From Bacillota bacterium (GTDB lineage Bacteria > Bacillota > Clostridia > Christensenellales > Pumilibacteraceae): a stretch of 64,000 bases of DNA. Shown piece by piece: positions 7,163 through 15,278 of this stretch. The notes beneath the pieces were generated by a model. It saw only the letters and a list, made by a program, of their open reading frames with translations. It was not told the origin of the DNA and did not search any database. Every line of letters begins with the position of its first letter. The stretch's first letter is position 1. Location of the stretch: contig WRAY01000006.1 of NCBI GenBank assembly GCA_009779975.1, positions 1 through 64,000 on the forward strand, in the 5' to 3' direction. Both the position numbers and the translations under genes were made by a program.

Positions 7163-8359
7163 ATGTTTACATCAATAAAAGACGCAATTGAAGAAATAAA
7201 AAAAGGCAACATGTTGATTGTTGTTGACGACGAGGATCGTGAGAATGAGGGCGACCTTGTTTTGGCGAGCGAATTTGCCACACCTCAAAAAATCAACTTT
7301 ATGGCAACTTATGCAAGGGGCTTGATTTGCATGCCGATTAATGAGGAAAGACTGAATGAGTTGGATATTCCTCAAATGATAAAAAACAACACAGACACTC
7401 ATGAAACCGCTTTTTCAGTTTCAATTGACCACATTTCAACATCAACAGGAATAAGTGCAAAGGAGCGAAGTGACACAATAAGAGAAGTTATCAATCCATC
7501 ATCAAAACCAAACGATTTTCGCCGCCCCGGGCATATCTTTCCCCTAAAAGCAAAAGCAGGCGGAGTTTTGGAGCGTCCCGGTCACACCGAGTCGGCAGTT
7601 GATTTGGCTCGCCTTGCAGGCTGCTATCCATCGGGAGTAATTTGTGAAATAATGAACGAAGACGGAACAATGGCAAGGCTAGCCGACTTAAAAAAATATG
7701 CAAAAAAACATTCCTTAAAAATTATCACAATAAAAGACCTCATTGAATATCGACAAGAGCATGACCCATTAATTCGCATTGCCTCATATTCAAGTTTGCC
7801 AACAAAGTTTGGAACATTCAGTGTTGTTGGCTTTGACAACAGCAGAACAGGTGAGCATCACATAGCATTAGTCAAAGGCGAAATAAGAGGCGAGAAAGAC
7901 ATTTTAGTTCGAGTCCATTCCGAATGTCTAACAGGCGATGCTTTAGGGTCACTTCGATGTGATTGCCAAGATCAATTGCAAAATGCACTAAAAATGATTG
8001 AAAAAGAAGGCAAAGGTGCGCTAATCTATCTTCGTCAAGAGGGCAGAGGCATAGGACTAATCAACAAACTAAAAGCCTACGAACTGCAAGACAAAGGCAA
8101 AGACACAGTAGACGCTAACCTAGAACTAGGCTTCAAAGATGACGAAAGAAGTTACGGAGTAGGCGCTCAAATCCTAAGGCAACTAGGCTTAACAAGCATC
8201 CGACTTCTTACCAACAACCCAAAAAAAATCGAAGGTCTTTCGGAATACAACATAAAAATAACAAAGAGAATTCCAATTCAAATGACTTCAAAAAAAGAAA
8301 ACGAAAAATACCTAAATACTAAAAAAGAAAAAATGGGACATTTGTTGGAAGAAAAATAA
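7163..8359 (+). CDS. ribBA: bifunctional DHBP synthase / GTP cyclohydrolase II
   Basis: 398 residues. The N-terminal half makes 3,4-dihydroxy-2-butanone 4-phosphate ([11 protein letters not shown] at 22-32; R-x-G-H-x-F-P near 125; G-H-T-E-S-A-V-D). The C-terminal half opens GTP (zinc site C-x10-C-x-C in [16 protein letters not shown] near 252-265; [18 protein letters not shown]). I chose the ATG at 7163 ([12 protein letters not shown]) because it matches the family start; an ATG at 7094 would add 23 residues encoded beside the repeat. No good Shine-Dalgarno is seen. It supplies both precursors for RibD and RibH. Confidence 0.95.
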   Translation: MFTSIKDAIEEIKKGNMLIVVDDEDRENEGDLVLASEFATPQKINFMATYARGLICMPINEERLNELDIPQMIKNNTDTHETAFSVSIDHISTSTGISAKERSDTIREVINPSSKPNDFRRPGHIFPLKAKAGGVLERPGHTESAVDLARLAGCYPSGVICEIMNEDGTMARLADLKKYAKKHSLKIITIKDLIEYRQEHDPLIRIASYSSLPTKFGTFSVVGFDNSRTGEHHIALVKGEIRGEKDILVRVHSECLTGDALGSLRCDCQDQLQNALKMIEKEGKGALIYLRQEGRGIGLINKLKAYELQDKGKDTVDANLELGFKDDERSYGVGAQILRQLGLTSIRLLTNNPKKIEGLSEYNIKITKRIPIQMTSKKENEKYLNTKKEKMGHLLEEK

Positions 8360-8372
8360 AAGGAGTGATAAA

Positions 8373-9464
8373 ATGTTAGATTTGATATTTGCAATAGTTT
8401 TTCTTGCTATTTTATTTGCTATGTTTATTTATGTTTTGTGTGTGCAAGTTATAAGAGTAAAGAAAAAACCTAATATAAATGTGATTGAAGTAACTTCTAA
8501 TTCGTTTTTTATCGTTTATGTATGTATTTTGCTTGCTGCATTACAGGTTATCATTTCTCTTTTAGTTTTCTCAAATGCTGAGCCGTATTTATATCCAATT
8601 ATTGCTATTTTTATAGTTCTTACTATCTGTGTTACCCGCTTAGTGATTAGGAAAAGAGTTGTTGTGAATGTTGAAACCCAAAAGGCTATTATTTTTGGAT
8701 TTTTCATAAAAGAAACAGAGGTCAATATTCAAGATATAATAAAAGTGAAATTTGAAGAAAAGGGATTTAGGAGATATTATCTAAATTTTTATACTGAGGA
8801 AAGTAGTAGAGAAAAATTCACAATTGACTTCGATATTTACAGAGATAAGGGTTATAGAATTCCAGTGAGTTTTTTAATTTATGTAGTTAAACATTCTAAA
8901 TGTAAAGTATTTCAAGAAGATGGAAAAGAGATGAGATTAGGAAAAAATCCCGAGAAAAAACTTAGAGATGAATTTGTAAAATTTAGTTATATGAAATTTC
9001 GCAAAGAGATGAGAGAAATAAAGAGAGTAGGAATTTCACATCAAAAAAAATCAAAAGACTCAAATTACAAAGAGATAAATGATAGAAGCAAATTTAGTGT
9101 AAGTAGTTTTGTAACAGGAGAACTAGAGTCTGAATTGTTGGAAAAATTTGAGTGTTATTTGGAAAACATAACAGAAAATAGAAAAATCAGTGATTATTTG
9201 ACTTTTGATGAATTTTTTGTGATTTTTGAAAATATGGCATGCTATCCGTTTGTTTTTATTCATGAAGGTATTTGTTTTGTTATTTCTAATGGTGAGAATA
9301 TGGGGTGTGATATATCTTTTACAAGTGAAAGCGATGATAAATTTGACGAGAAAGCCTTTAACGAAAGCACAAAAACATACGAAACACCGCAAGAACTGTT
9401 TGAAAACGCACGGATTAACGAAAAATCATTAAAAGAAATTTGGAACGAGTTAACAGCAGGATAA
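8373..9464 (+). CDS. membrane protein of unknown function inside the riboflavin cluster
   Basis: 363 residues with AAAGGAG before the ATG, 13 bp after ribBA. Three hydrophobic helices lie at about 3-24, 45-67 and 72-93. A strand-rich stretch at ~95-175 (RKRVVVNVETQKAIIFGFF) may be a bacterial PH-like fold. A charged linker then leads to a soluble C-terminal domain (~235-363) ending L-K-E-I-W-N-E-L, an ending common in small Clostridial accessory proteins. No riboflavin-transporter features (RibU, RibM) are visible, so the position may be accidental rather than functional. Confidence 0.7.
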   Translation: MLDLIFAIVFLAILFAMFIYVLCVQVIRVKKKPNINVIEVTSNSFFIVYVCILLAALQVIISLLVFSNAEPYLYPIIAIFIVLTICVTRLVIRKRVVVNVETQKAIIFGFFIKETEVNIQDIIKVKFEEKGFRRYYLNFYTEESSREKFTIDFDIYRDKGYRIPVSFLIYVVKHSKCKVFQEDGKEMRLGKNPEKKLRDEFVKFSYMKFRKEMREIKRVGISHQKKSKDSNYKEINDRSKFSVSSFVTGELESELLEKFECYLENITENRKISDYLTFDEFFVIFENMACYPFVFIHEGICFVISNGENMGCDISFTSESDDKFDEKAFNESTKTYETPQELFENARINEKSLKEIWNELTAG

Positions 9465-9470
9465 AAATAT

Positions 9471-9601
9471 GTGCGGGCGGGTTAATACCTGCTACTATAA
9501 TTAATGTTTTGAAACTCATAGGAACAAAAAACAACTGGGACGGGTATTAACCGCCCGCATAACACAATAAAAATGTAGGGGCGAACAGTGTTCGCCCGAA
9601 C
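9471..9601. repeat. cluster of GCGGGCGG/GTAGGGGCG-type palindromes
   Basis: GTGCGGGCGGGTTAATACC at 9471-9489 is mirrored by GGTATTAACCGCCCGCAT at 9543-9560. A separate short palindrome, GTAGGGGCGAACAGTGTTCG plus CCCG, follows at 9575-9598. They fill the gap before ribH. Confidence 0.75.
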
Positions 9602-9620
9602 AAAATACAAGGAGAGATAA

Positions 9621-10085
9621 ATGAAAAAAATTGAAGGAAATTTAGTTGGAAAGGGAACGAAATACTGTCTTATTGTTGGGCGGTTTAATGAACTTATTAC
9701 TTCCAAACTATTGAGCGGTGCTATTGACACGCTTGTTCGTCATGAAGTAGCGGAAAAGGACATTGATGTTGTTTGGGTTCCCGGTGCGTTTGAAATTCCG
9801 CTAGTCGCTAAAAAAGCGGCTAAAAGCGGAAAGTATGATGCTATTGTTTGTTTAGGGGCAGTCATTAGAGGTTCAACTTCTCATTATGATTTGGTTGCGT
9901 CGGAAGTTGTAAAAGGTATAGCATGTGTTTCATTGGACACAGAAGTGCCTGTTATTTTCGGCATTTTAACATGCGAAAACATTGAACAAGCAATTGAAAG
10001 GGCTGGAACGAAATCTGGCAACAAGGGAAGTGAAGCGGCACTCTCTGCAATTGAAATGGTCAATTTGATGAAAAGTTTGAAGTAG
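9621..10085 (+). CDS. ribH: 6,7-dimethyl-8-ribityllumazine synthase
   Basis: 154 residues, normal length. It condenses the RibD-pathway pyrimidine with DHBP from RibB to give lumazine. Family marks: V-G-R-F-N near 20-24 (usually R-F-N or R-W-N), W-V-P-G-A-F-E-I-P near 52-60, [13 protein letters not shown] near 78-90 with the catalytic His, and F-G-I-L-T near 112. AAGGAGA precedes the ATG. It is separated from ribBA by the membrane protein gene and a palindrome cluster, so co-transcription with the rest of the rib genes is possible but not certain. Confidence 0.95.
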   Translation: MKKIEGNLVGKGTKYCLIVGRFNELITSKLLSGAIDTLVRHEVAEKDIDVVWVPGAFEIPLVAKKAAKSGKYDAIVCLGAVIRGSTSHYDLVASEVVKGIACVSLDTEVPVIFGILTCENIEQAIERAGTKSGNKGSEAALSAIEMVNLMKSLK

Positions 10086-10102
10086 GGTCAAAAAAATAAA
10101 AT

Positions 10103-10219
10103 GTAGGGGCGGCATTCTGCCGCCTGCACATCATTAAATTATGTAGTGCGGGCGGTCAATGCCCGCCCCTACGAATTTTTTTATTCTTATCCGTAGGGGT
10201 GAGCAACGCGAACCCGAAC
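10103..10219. repeat. three consecutive GTAGGGG/GCGGGCGG-type palindromes
   Basis: GTAGGGGCGGCATTCTGCCG + CCTGCAC (10103-10129), GTAGTGCGGGCGGTCAATGC + CCGCCCCTAC (10143-10172), and GTAGGGGTGAGCAACGCGAA + CCCGAAC (10193-10219). They fill the ribH-tsaE gap and run up to 22 bp before tsaE. Confidence 0.8.
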
Positions 10220-10240
10220 ACTCAACCATTTTATAAACCA

Positions 10241-10654
10241 ATGAAAATCACATCAAAAAACGAAAGAGAAACTGTTAGGTTTGCGTTTGAGTTTGCAAAA
10301 GGACTCAAAGGCGGTGATGTTGTTTGTCTTGATGGTGACTTAGGAGCAGGGAAAACTACTTTCACAAAGGGACTTGCAAAAGGATTGGGAATTGATTGTG
10401 AAATAACAAGTCCTACTTTTTCGATATTAAACGCTTATGACGGAAATCGTTTCAAACTCTATCATATTGATGCCTATCGCTTAAAAAATGCGGAAGAGGC
10501 AGTTGCAACAGGCTTGTGTGATTATATTTTTTCAAACGATGCGATTGTTGTTATTGAGTGGTTTGAAAATATATCACAAATTTTACCCAAAGAGTTGAAG
10601 AAAGTGAGTTTAAGGTATGTCAGAGATAATGTTAGAGAGATTATTGTTATGTGA
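10241..10654 (+). CDS. tsaE: tRNA N6-threonylcarbamoyladenosine biosynthesis ATPase TsaE
   Basis: 137 residues. ATPase partner of TsaB/TsaD in making the t6A37 modification on ANN-reading tRNAs. The P-loop G-D-L-G-A-G-K-T-T-F lies at about 35-44, then T-S-P-T-F-S-I-L-N-A-Y and H-I-D-A-Y-R-L, and V-I-E-W, all family marks. An in-frame GTG at 10199 falls inside a repeat and is rejected; the ATG at 10241 (MKITSKNE) gives the usual length. tsaB and rimI follow; tsaD is not in the window. Confidence 0.93.
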   Translation: MKITSKNERETVRFAFEFAKGLKGGDVVCLDGDLGAGKTTFTKGLAKGLGIDCEITSPTFSILNAYDGNRFKLYHIDAYRLKNAEEAVATGLCDYIFSNDAIVVIEWFENISQILPKELKKVSLRYVRDNVREIIVM

Positions 10655-10696
10655 TAAATATGATACAATTGTGGAACAACTTGGCAGAGAGCATCC

Positions 10697-10716
10697 TTCA
10701 CTTCGTTCAGAATGAC
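10697..10716. repeat. solo TTCACTTCGTTCAGAATGAC repeat
   Basis: An exact 20-bp copy of one arm of the inverted repeat at 7004-7079, in the gap between tsaE and tsaB. Confidence 0.8.
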
Positions 10717-10783
10717 ATTGGAAAGTTAAAAGAGTTTTTTTTTGCAGATTATCGTTCACATTTGTTAAATTTTAAAAAATAAA

Positions 10784-11464
10784 ATGAAATGTCTAGCAAT
10801 AAATACCGCATCAAGCGTTTTGCAAGTTGTGGTTATTAATGAGGACAAATTCTCAATAAGAACTTGCGTGACACAAAAAAATTTCACCGCTATTCTTTTG
10901 CCATATATTGATGAATGTCTAAATGAGGCAAATCTAACGCTCAAAGAGTTAGATTTTTTTGTCTGCTCTATAGGTCCCGGCTCATTCACCGGCATCAGGG
11001 TTGGACTTGCGACAATTCGAGGGTTTTGCCAAGCACTCGAAAAAGAAGTTTTACCAGTCACCGATTTGGAACTATTGTCATATCATGCTAAAAGTGAAAG
11101 TCTAAAAAAAATTTGCATAACGGATGCGGCAAACGGCTTTTTCTACATAGGTCAATTTTTGAATGGGCAAATCGGCGAAATCAAGTGTATTCGAGAGGAT
11201 GAACTTGAAGAATATTTGCTAAATGTTAAAGGCGAATTTTCAATATGCACACACAAGAATATTGAAAACAAAGTTAGAAGTGTTGTCTCCAACCTTCAAA
11301 AAAACGCCCAAATTTTCGTTTTAAACGATGAATGCAGCAGTCTAATTCATGTTGCAAGGGATAAAAATGCTCTCTTAAGACTTGTTCATTACACACAAAT
11401 TGAACCGTTATACATCAGACTTCCGCAAGCGGAGAGAGATTTATTGGGGGGCAAAACGAATTGA
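10784..11464 (+). CDS. tsaB: tRNA threonylcarbamoyladenosine biosynthesis protein TsaB
   Basis: 226 residues. ASKHA-fold protein that scaffolds TsaD and TsaE in t6A synthesis. Diagnostic features are M-K-C-L-A-I-N-T-A at the N-terminus and the G-P-G-S-F-T-G-I-R-V-G-L loop at about 65-76, followed by a less conserved C-terminal half ending in P-L-Y-I-R. There is no Shine-Dalgarno. The stop overlaps the TTG start of rimI (TTGA), as in the common tsaB-rimI pairs. Confidence 0.93.
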   Translation: MKCLAINTASSVLQVVVINEDKFSIRTCVTQKNFTAILLPYIDECLNEANLTLKELDFFVCSIGPGSFTGIRVGLATIRGFCQALEKEVLPVTDLELLSYHAKSESLKKICITDAANGFFYIGQFLNGQIGEIKCIREDELEEYLLNVKGEFSICTHKNIENKVRSVVSNLQKNAQIFVLNDECSSLIHVARDKNALLRLVHYTQIEPLYIRLPQAERDLLGGKTN

Positions 11465-11907
11465 AAACTAACAAGAAAAAAGTGCGATATGCAACATTTG
11501 ATGACCTAAAGACAATTCATGACATTGAAAAAAAATCAATCCAAAGCGCATGGAGTTTTGAACTAATTAAAGAAGCGTTTTCAATTTCGGATTATCACTT
11601 TTTTGTTTATGAAGATGAAAGTATTCTTGGATATATTTCAATGAAAATTATTTTGGACGAATGTGAAATAATGAATATAGCAGTGGATAGTGAAGAAAGA
11701 AGAAAGGGAATAGGAAGAGGACTCTTAGGCGAACTAATATTGTTTTGCAAAGAAAATGAAATAAAAAGAATACTGCTTGAAGTCAGAGAGAGTAATGAAA
11801 ACGCAATAAATTTCTATCAAAAGAATAAGTTTTTTGAGATTTCCAAAAGAGAAAAATATTATAGCGACGGTGAAACTGCTGTTATAATGGCGAGAATACT
11901 TTTTTAA
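11461..11907 (+). CDS. rimI: ribosomal protein S18-alanine N-acetyltransferase (GNAT)
   Basis: 148 residues, TTG start overlapping the tsaB stop by 4 bp. GNAT fold: N-terminal R-x-A-T-x-x-D, acetyl-CoA loop E-E-R-R-K-G-I-G-R-G-L-L near 80-91, L-L-E-V-R-E-S-N-x-N-A-I-N-F-Y-Q near 102-118 and a Y-Y motif near the end. This is the RimI pattern. RimI acetylates the N-terminal alanine of ribosomal protein S18; position next to tsaB supports the call. Confidence 0.9.
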   Translation: MKTNKKKVRYATFDDLKTIHDIEKKSIQSAWSFELIKEAFSISDYHFFVYEDESILGYISMKIILDECEIMNIAVDSEERRKGIGRGLLGELILFCKENEIKRILLEVRESNENAINFYQKNKFFEISKREKYYSDGETAVIMARILF

Positions 11908-11920
11908 ATTTTGGATTTTG

Positions 11921-12643
11921 ATGGAACTAAATGTTAATAACCTTAATATATATTATGAGAGATTTGACGGAGAGACTGGCGTGCCAATTTTGCTGCTTCA
12001 TGGGTGGGGAGCATCTTCATCCGCTATGGGCGGAATTTTTAGGTTTTTAAAAAACGAAAACAAAAGCGTCATTAGTGTTGATTTTCCGCATTTCGGCTTG
12101 TCGGAAACACCGCCTGAAAACTTCACAATCTATGATTATGCCGAGACGATAAAAGAGTTTTTAGAAAAGTTGCAGATTGAAAAAGTTAATATCATTGCTC
12201 ATAGTTTCGGTGCAAGAGTTGCAATAATTCTCGCTTCATGTTATCCGCATTTGGTTGATAAACTTGTTTTGACAGGGGCTGCAGGGTGTAAGCCAAAATT
12301 TTCATTAAAGAAAAAATGCAAAATTTTTGCTTATAAATTAAAAAAAAGAATTGGGATTAGACAAAAAAATGCCGGCTCAACTGACTACAGAAATTTGCCT
12401 TCTCACATGAAAAAAATTTTTGTTAATGTCGTTAACACTCATCTTGAACATCATTTGAAAAACATTGTCGCACCAACTCTTATCATTTTTGGAAAAAATG
12501 ACAAAGACACTCCGCTATATATGGCGAGGCGATTAGAGAAAAAAATAAAGAATTCTGCTCTAATTGTTTTAGAAAATGCCGGACATTATGCGTTTATTGA
12601 TAGAGAAAATTATTTCAACTCAATAATTAATGCGTTTTTTTAG
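11921..12643 (+). CDS. alpha/beta hydrolase
   Basis: 240 residues from the ATG. The oxyanion loop is H-G-W-G near 26-29, the nucleophile elbow A-H-S-F-G-A near 94-99 (Ser), the acid G-K-N-D-K-D-T-P near 190, and the base G-H-Y-A-F near 223. There is no signal peptide. The substrate is unknown. It sits just before the membrane-bound Mur ligase gene (84-bp gap), so a cell-envelope substrate is conceivable. No clear ribosome site is visible upstream. Confidence 0.88.
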   Translation: MELNVNNLNIYYERFDGETGVPILLLHGWGASSSAMGGIFRFLKNENKSVISVDFPHFGLSETPPENFTIYDYAETIKEFLEKLQIEKVNIIAHSFGARVAIILASCYPHLVDKLVLTGAAGCKPKFSLKKKCKIFAYKLKKRIGIRQKNAGSTDYRNLPSHMKKIFVNVVNTHLEHHLKNIVAPTLIIFGKNDKDTPLYMARRLEKKIKNSALIVLENAGHYAFIDRENYFNSIINAFF

Positions 12644-12726
12644 TGGACTAATTTGTTTTTATGTGCTAAAATAAATCGTAGGGAAAAAAACATTTTCTCT
12701 CTTGCAAAAAGGACTTAAAAAATATT

Positions 12727-14328
12727 ATGGATATGCATTTAGGTTTTATTATTCCGTTCATTATTATTATGTCACTGCTACTAACATTTTGCAGTGTCAA
12801 AATTTTTCAAATTTATCAGTTGAATTCCTATCAACATAGAGGTGTTTGGCATTGGTTTAAAGACACTAAATTTGATTTTCAAATCCGTTATTTTGCCTTA
12901 GCGTTTTTGTCGCTGATATGCTGTATTGTTTTCTTTTTTGCTTTTCCTTATGCGAATATTGGCGGTTGGCATTATGTCGGGAGTTTGTTTTTTGCAGGTT
13001 TTTGTGTTATATTTGCAGTCGTTCAACTTCGTCAAAAACAAAAAAAGCCGCTCAAATTGACCCCAAGAATATGGAGAACGCTGATAGTTTGCACTCTTTT
13101 AAATGCCGGAACTGTTTTTGGTTTTTTGGTAATCGGTGACGCAGTAAATCAAGGTTATTATCTTGCTTCGCTCAGCGCTCTTTTTATTCCGATAAATGTT
13201 GCTTTATCGTTTCTTATTCTCTATCCGATTGAAAAACAAAACCATAGGCGATATATAATGAGTGCGAAACAAAAGTTGAATGCAAACCCAAACCTTATTA
13301 AAATAGGAATAACAGGAAGTTACGGAAAAACGAGTGCAAAAGATATATTGACGATATTTCTTTCAAAAAAATTCAAAACCTTAAAAACTCCTGCAAGTTT
13401 TAACACTCCATTAGGCATTTCAAAAACAATCAATGACAACCTAACTCCTGATATTGAAGTGTTGGTTGCAGAAATGGGAGCGAGATTTCATGGCGATATT
13501 GCGGCGTTATGCAAGATAGTTGAGCCAAAATATGCAATCCTCACCGCAATCGCAAATCAACATCTCGACACTATGAAAACGCTTGACGGAATCTTTAAGA
13601 CAAAATATGAACTAATAGCCTCATTGCCCGATAACGGCTTTGCAGTCTTTTTAGAAGGAAGTGACAGGCTGCAGCAAGCATATGAAAAGTGTCATACTCA
13701 AAAGGTTTTAGTTCCAAGTGAGAGTGCAAGAACAGAAAATGCAAAAGTAACGAGTGACGGAACAACATTTGATATGGTGATAGACGGTGAAAGTGTCAGA
13801 ATCACAACAAAATTATTAGGATTTCATATTCCGAACATGCTCTTAATGTGTGCCGCACTCGCAAAAAAATTGGGAGTAACGCTCAATGACATAAAAGAAG
13901 CATGTGAAATGTTAGCGCCGACTCCGCATCGCCTTGAACTAATCAAAGCACCTCATATGACTATTATCGACAATGCCTACAACTCAAATCCGGAGGGAGC
14001 AAAAAGGGCATTGGAAGTTTTGGCATCATTTGAAGGACAAAAAATAATATTAACCCCCGGCTTTGTTGAACTAGGTCAAGACATGGAAACGGCTCATTTT
14101 GAATTAGGAAAAGACATCTCAAAGCACGCAGATTTTGCGCTTTTAGTCGGCTCAAGCGGTGAAATTATAAAAAAAGGAATTTTGTTTGCAATCGAAGATG
14201 GAAGCGAATTTAAAGTTGAAAATATTCATCTTGTTTCATCACTGGACGAAGGAATGTTAATATTAAAACAAATTGAAGGCGAAAAAATAGTCTTATTCGA
14301 AAATGATTTGCCCGATAATTATAGGTGA
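12727..14328 (+). CDS. murF: membrane-embedded MurF-type Mur ligase
   Basis: 533 residues, AAAGGAC before the ATG. The first ~175 residues form about five transmembrane helices (roughly 5-28, 54-78, 86-106, 117-138, 143-165). The Mur ligase core follows: P-loop G-I-T-G-S-Y-G-K-T-S near 195-205, A-E-M-G-A, H-L-D-T-M, and the C-terminal domain with H-R-L-E and D-N-A-Y-N-S-N-P. MurF normally adds D-Ala-D-Ala to the UDP-MurNAc tripeptide and has an N-terminal UDP-binding domain; here membrane helices replace it. The true substrate could be lipid-linked. A second, classical murF elsewhere in the genome cannot be excluded. Confidence 0.82.
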   Translation: MDMHLGFIIPFIIIMSLLLTFCSVKIFQIYQLNSYQHRGVWHWFKDTKFDFQIRYFALAFLSLICCIVFFFAFPYANIGGWHYVGSLFFAGFCVIFAVVQLRQKQKKPLKLTPRIWRTLIVCTLLNAGTVFGFLVIGDAVNQGYYLASLSALFIPINVALSFLILYPIEKQNHRRYIMSAKQKLNANPNLIKIGITGSYGKTSAKDILTIFLSKKFKTLKTPASFNTPLGISKTINDNLTPDIEVLVAEMGARFHGDIAALCKIVEPKYAILTAIANQHLDTMKTLDGIFKTKYELIASLPDNGFAVFLEGSDRLQQAYEKCHTQKVLVPSESARTENAKVTSDGTTFDMVIDGESVRITTKLLGFHIPNMLLMCAALAKKLGVTLNDIKEACEMLAPTPHRLELIKAPHMTIIDNAYNSNPEGAKRALEVLASFEGQKIILTPGFVELGQDMETAHFELGKDISKHADFALLVGSSGEIIKKGILFAIEDGSEFKVENIHLVSSLDEGMLILKQIEGEKIVLFENDLPDNYR

Positions 14329-14340
14329 TAATAATTACAA

Positions 14341-14377
14341 AAAAGGTCTATTTGCAAATTTACAAATAGACCTTTTT
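14341..14377. terminator. intrinsic terminator
   Basis: Stem AAAAGGTCTATTTG (14341-14354) with its complement (14363-14376), 8-nt loop, T-run. It ends the Mur ligase transcript and also faces the convergent spore-coat gene. Confidence 0.85.
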
Positions 14378-14465
14378 TAGTTAATTTAATTTTTAGAGTT
14401 GCAGTCAAAAGCAATGATACTTAGATTTAATAGTTCGTTTGCTTATTGACAGAAGAGACGAAGTC

Positions 14466-14861
14466 TCACATTTCGTTCCATTTTTGTTTGAACTTTGATT
14501 TTGCCTCAGTTACTTTCTGGCTGGGTGCCGGTTCGGTTGGATACATGTTTCTCTCGTTCATATAACTGAACACATCAAATTGGTCGCAAGCGCACTCTGT
14601 CATTTTTTGGTTGACAAGTTTTCTCATGTTAGGACAACTTGACTCAATAAGTGCTTTGCTGTAAGCACCGCAAAGTGCCTTTTGATACTTTAAAGCATCT
14701 TTTACCATCGCCTCGTCATTGAGCGATGTCATGTCCTCGCTGAACTCCGGTGAAACTCTTTTTGAAACACCGTGAGACATTGTTTTTTGAGTTCTTGTCG
14801 GTGTTGAAGCAATTGTTTTTGATGCTTTTGTGTTTGATTTTATTCTATCAGTTGATTTCAT
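14466..14861 (-). CDS. CotF-type spore coat protein
   Basis: 131 residues from the ATG at 14861, preceded by AAAAGGAGA. The N-terminal ~45 residues are Ser/Thr/Lys-rich and disordered. The C-terminal half follows the coat F pattern: D-A-L-K-Y-Q-K-A-L-C-G-A-Y-S-K-A-L, N-Q-K-M-T-E-x-x-x-D-Q-F-D-V-F-S-Y-M-N and a closing Y-P-T-E-P-A. CotF family proteins are packed in the spore coat of Bacilli and Clostridia. An upstream in-frame ATG at 14888 (MAKGEN) covers the ribosome site and is less likely. It lies downstream of a second small coat-like gene on the same strand. Confidence 0.85.
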   Translation of the reverse strand: MKSTDRIKSNTKASKTIASTPTRTQKTMSHGVSKRVSPEFSEDMTSLNDEAMVKDALKYQKALCGAYSKALIESSCPNMRKLVNQKMTECACDQFDVFSYMNERNMYPTEPAPSQKVTEAKSKFKQKWNEM

Positions 14862-14950
14862 TTTTTTTAAATTTTCTCCTTTTGCCATTATTGGCAGTAT
14901 TTATTGCAGGGATTCTCGGCGTCTTGCAATTTATTATAATACGATTTGAT

Positions 14951-14977
14951 GAGCGGTCGAGGGCATTTTTCCCTACA
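14951..14977. repeat. degenerate GTAGGG-type repeat
   Basis: Read on the minus strand this is TGTAGGGAAAAATGCCCTCG then ACCGCTC, a diverged relative of the GTAGGGGCG palindromes, between the two coat genes. Confidence 0.4.
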
Positions 14978-14991
14978 AATTTTGCAGTATT

Positions 14992-15186
14992 CTATTCATG
15001 TGAATTTAAGTAATTCAGCAGTGAATCAAATCTTTTTTTGTGGTTGTTTGCCCATGTTCCGAATTTTTTCTTCAGAGTCGGGTCTTGTGCTTGCGTTGAA
15101 AAGAACAGGCATTTTTGATATGCTAGGTGTTCTGTATCGAGAAGTTCCGATATTTCCTGCAAGTTTTTTGATGTGATTTTTGGCAT
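14992..15186 (-). CDS. small spore-coat-associated helical protein
   Basis: 64 residues, with AAGGAGG 9 nt before the ATG. Sequence pattern (L-T-x-K-x-L-x-x-x-x-x-L-L-D-x-E, then A-Q-D-P-x-L-K-K-x-F and H-K-K-R-F-D-S-L-L-x-Y-L) matches the two-helix, ferritin-like-derived small proteins commonly paired with CotF genes in Clostridia. It precedes the CotF-type gene on the same strand (~130-bp gap). A role in the spore coat is inferred from that pairing. Confidence 0.7.
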   Translation of the reverse strand: MPKITSKNLQEISELLDTEHLAYQKCLFFSTQAQDPTLKKKFGTWANNHKKRFDSLLNYLNSHE

Positions 15187-15243
15187 TAATGTATTTCCTC
15201 CTTGATGTCTTTTGTTGACATCACTTATATTATTATCAAACGC

Positions 15244-15272
15244 TTGCTACTTTAAACCTATTATGCTATAAT
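15244..15272 (+). promoter_or_regulatory. promoter predicting a leaderless recX mRNA
   Basis: TTGCTA (15244-15249), 17-nt spacer, TATAAT (15267-15272), then only 6 nt to the ATG at 15279 and no Shine-Dalgarno. Confidence 0.7.
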
Positions 15273-15278
15273 ACTATC

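Noticed and set aside
9471-9601. CRISPR-like array from the regular GC-rich repeats
   Set aside because: The repeats are short palindromes with variable spacing and no spacer pattern; no cas genes are present.
10199-10240. GTG start for tsaE inside a repeat
   Set aside because: The extra residues come from a palindromic repeat and are not found in the family; the ATG at 10241 gives the normal length.
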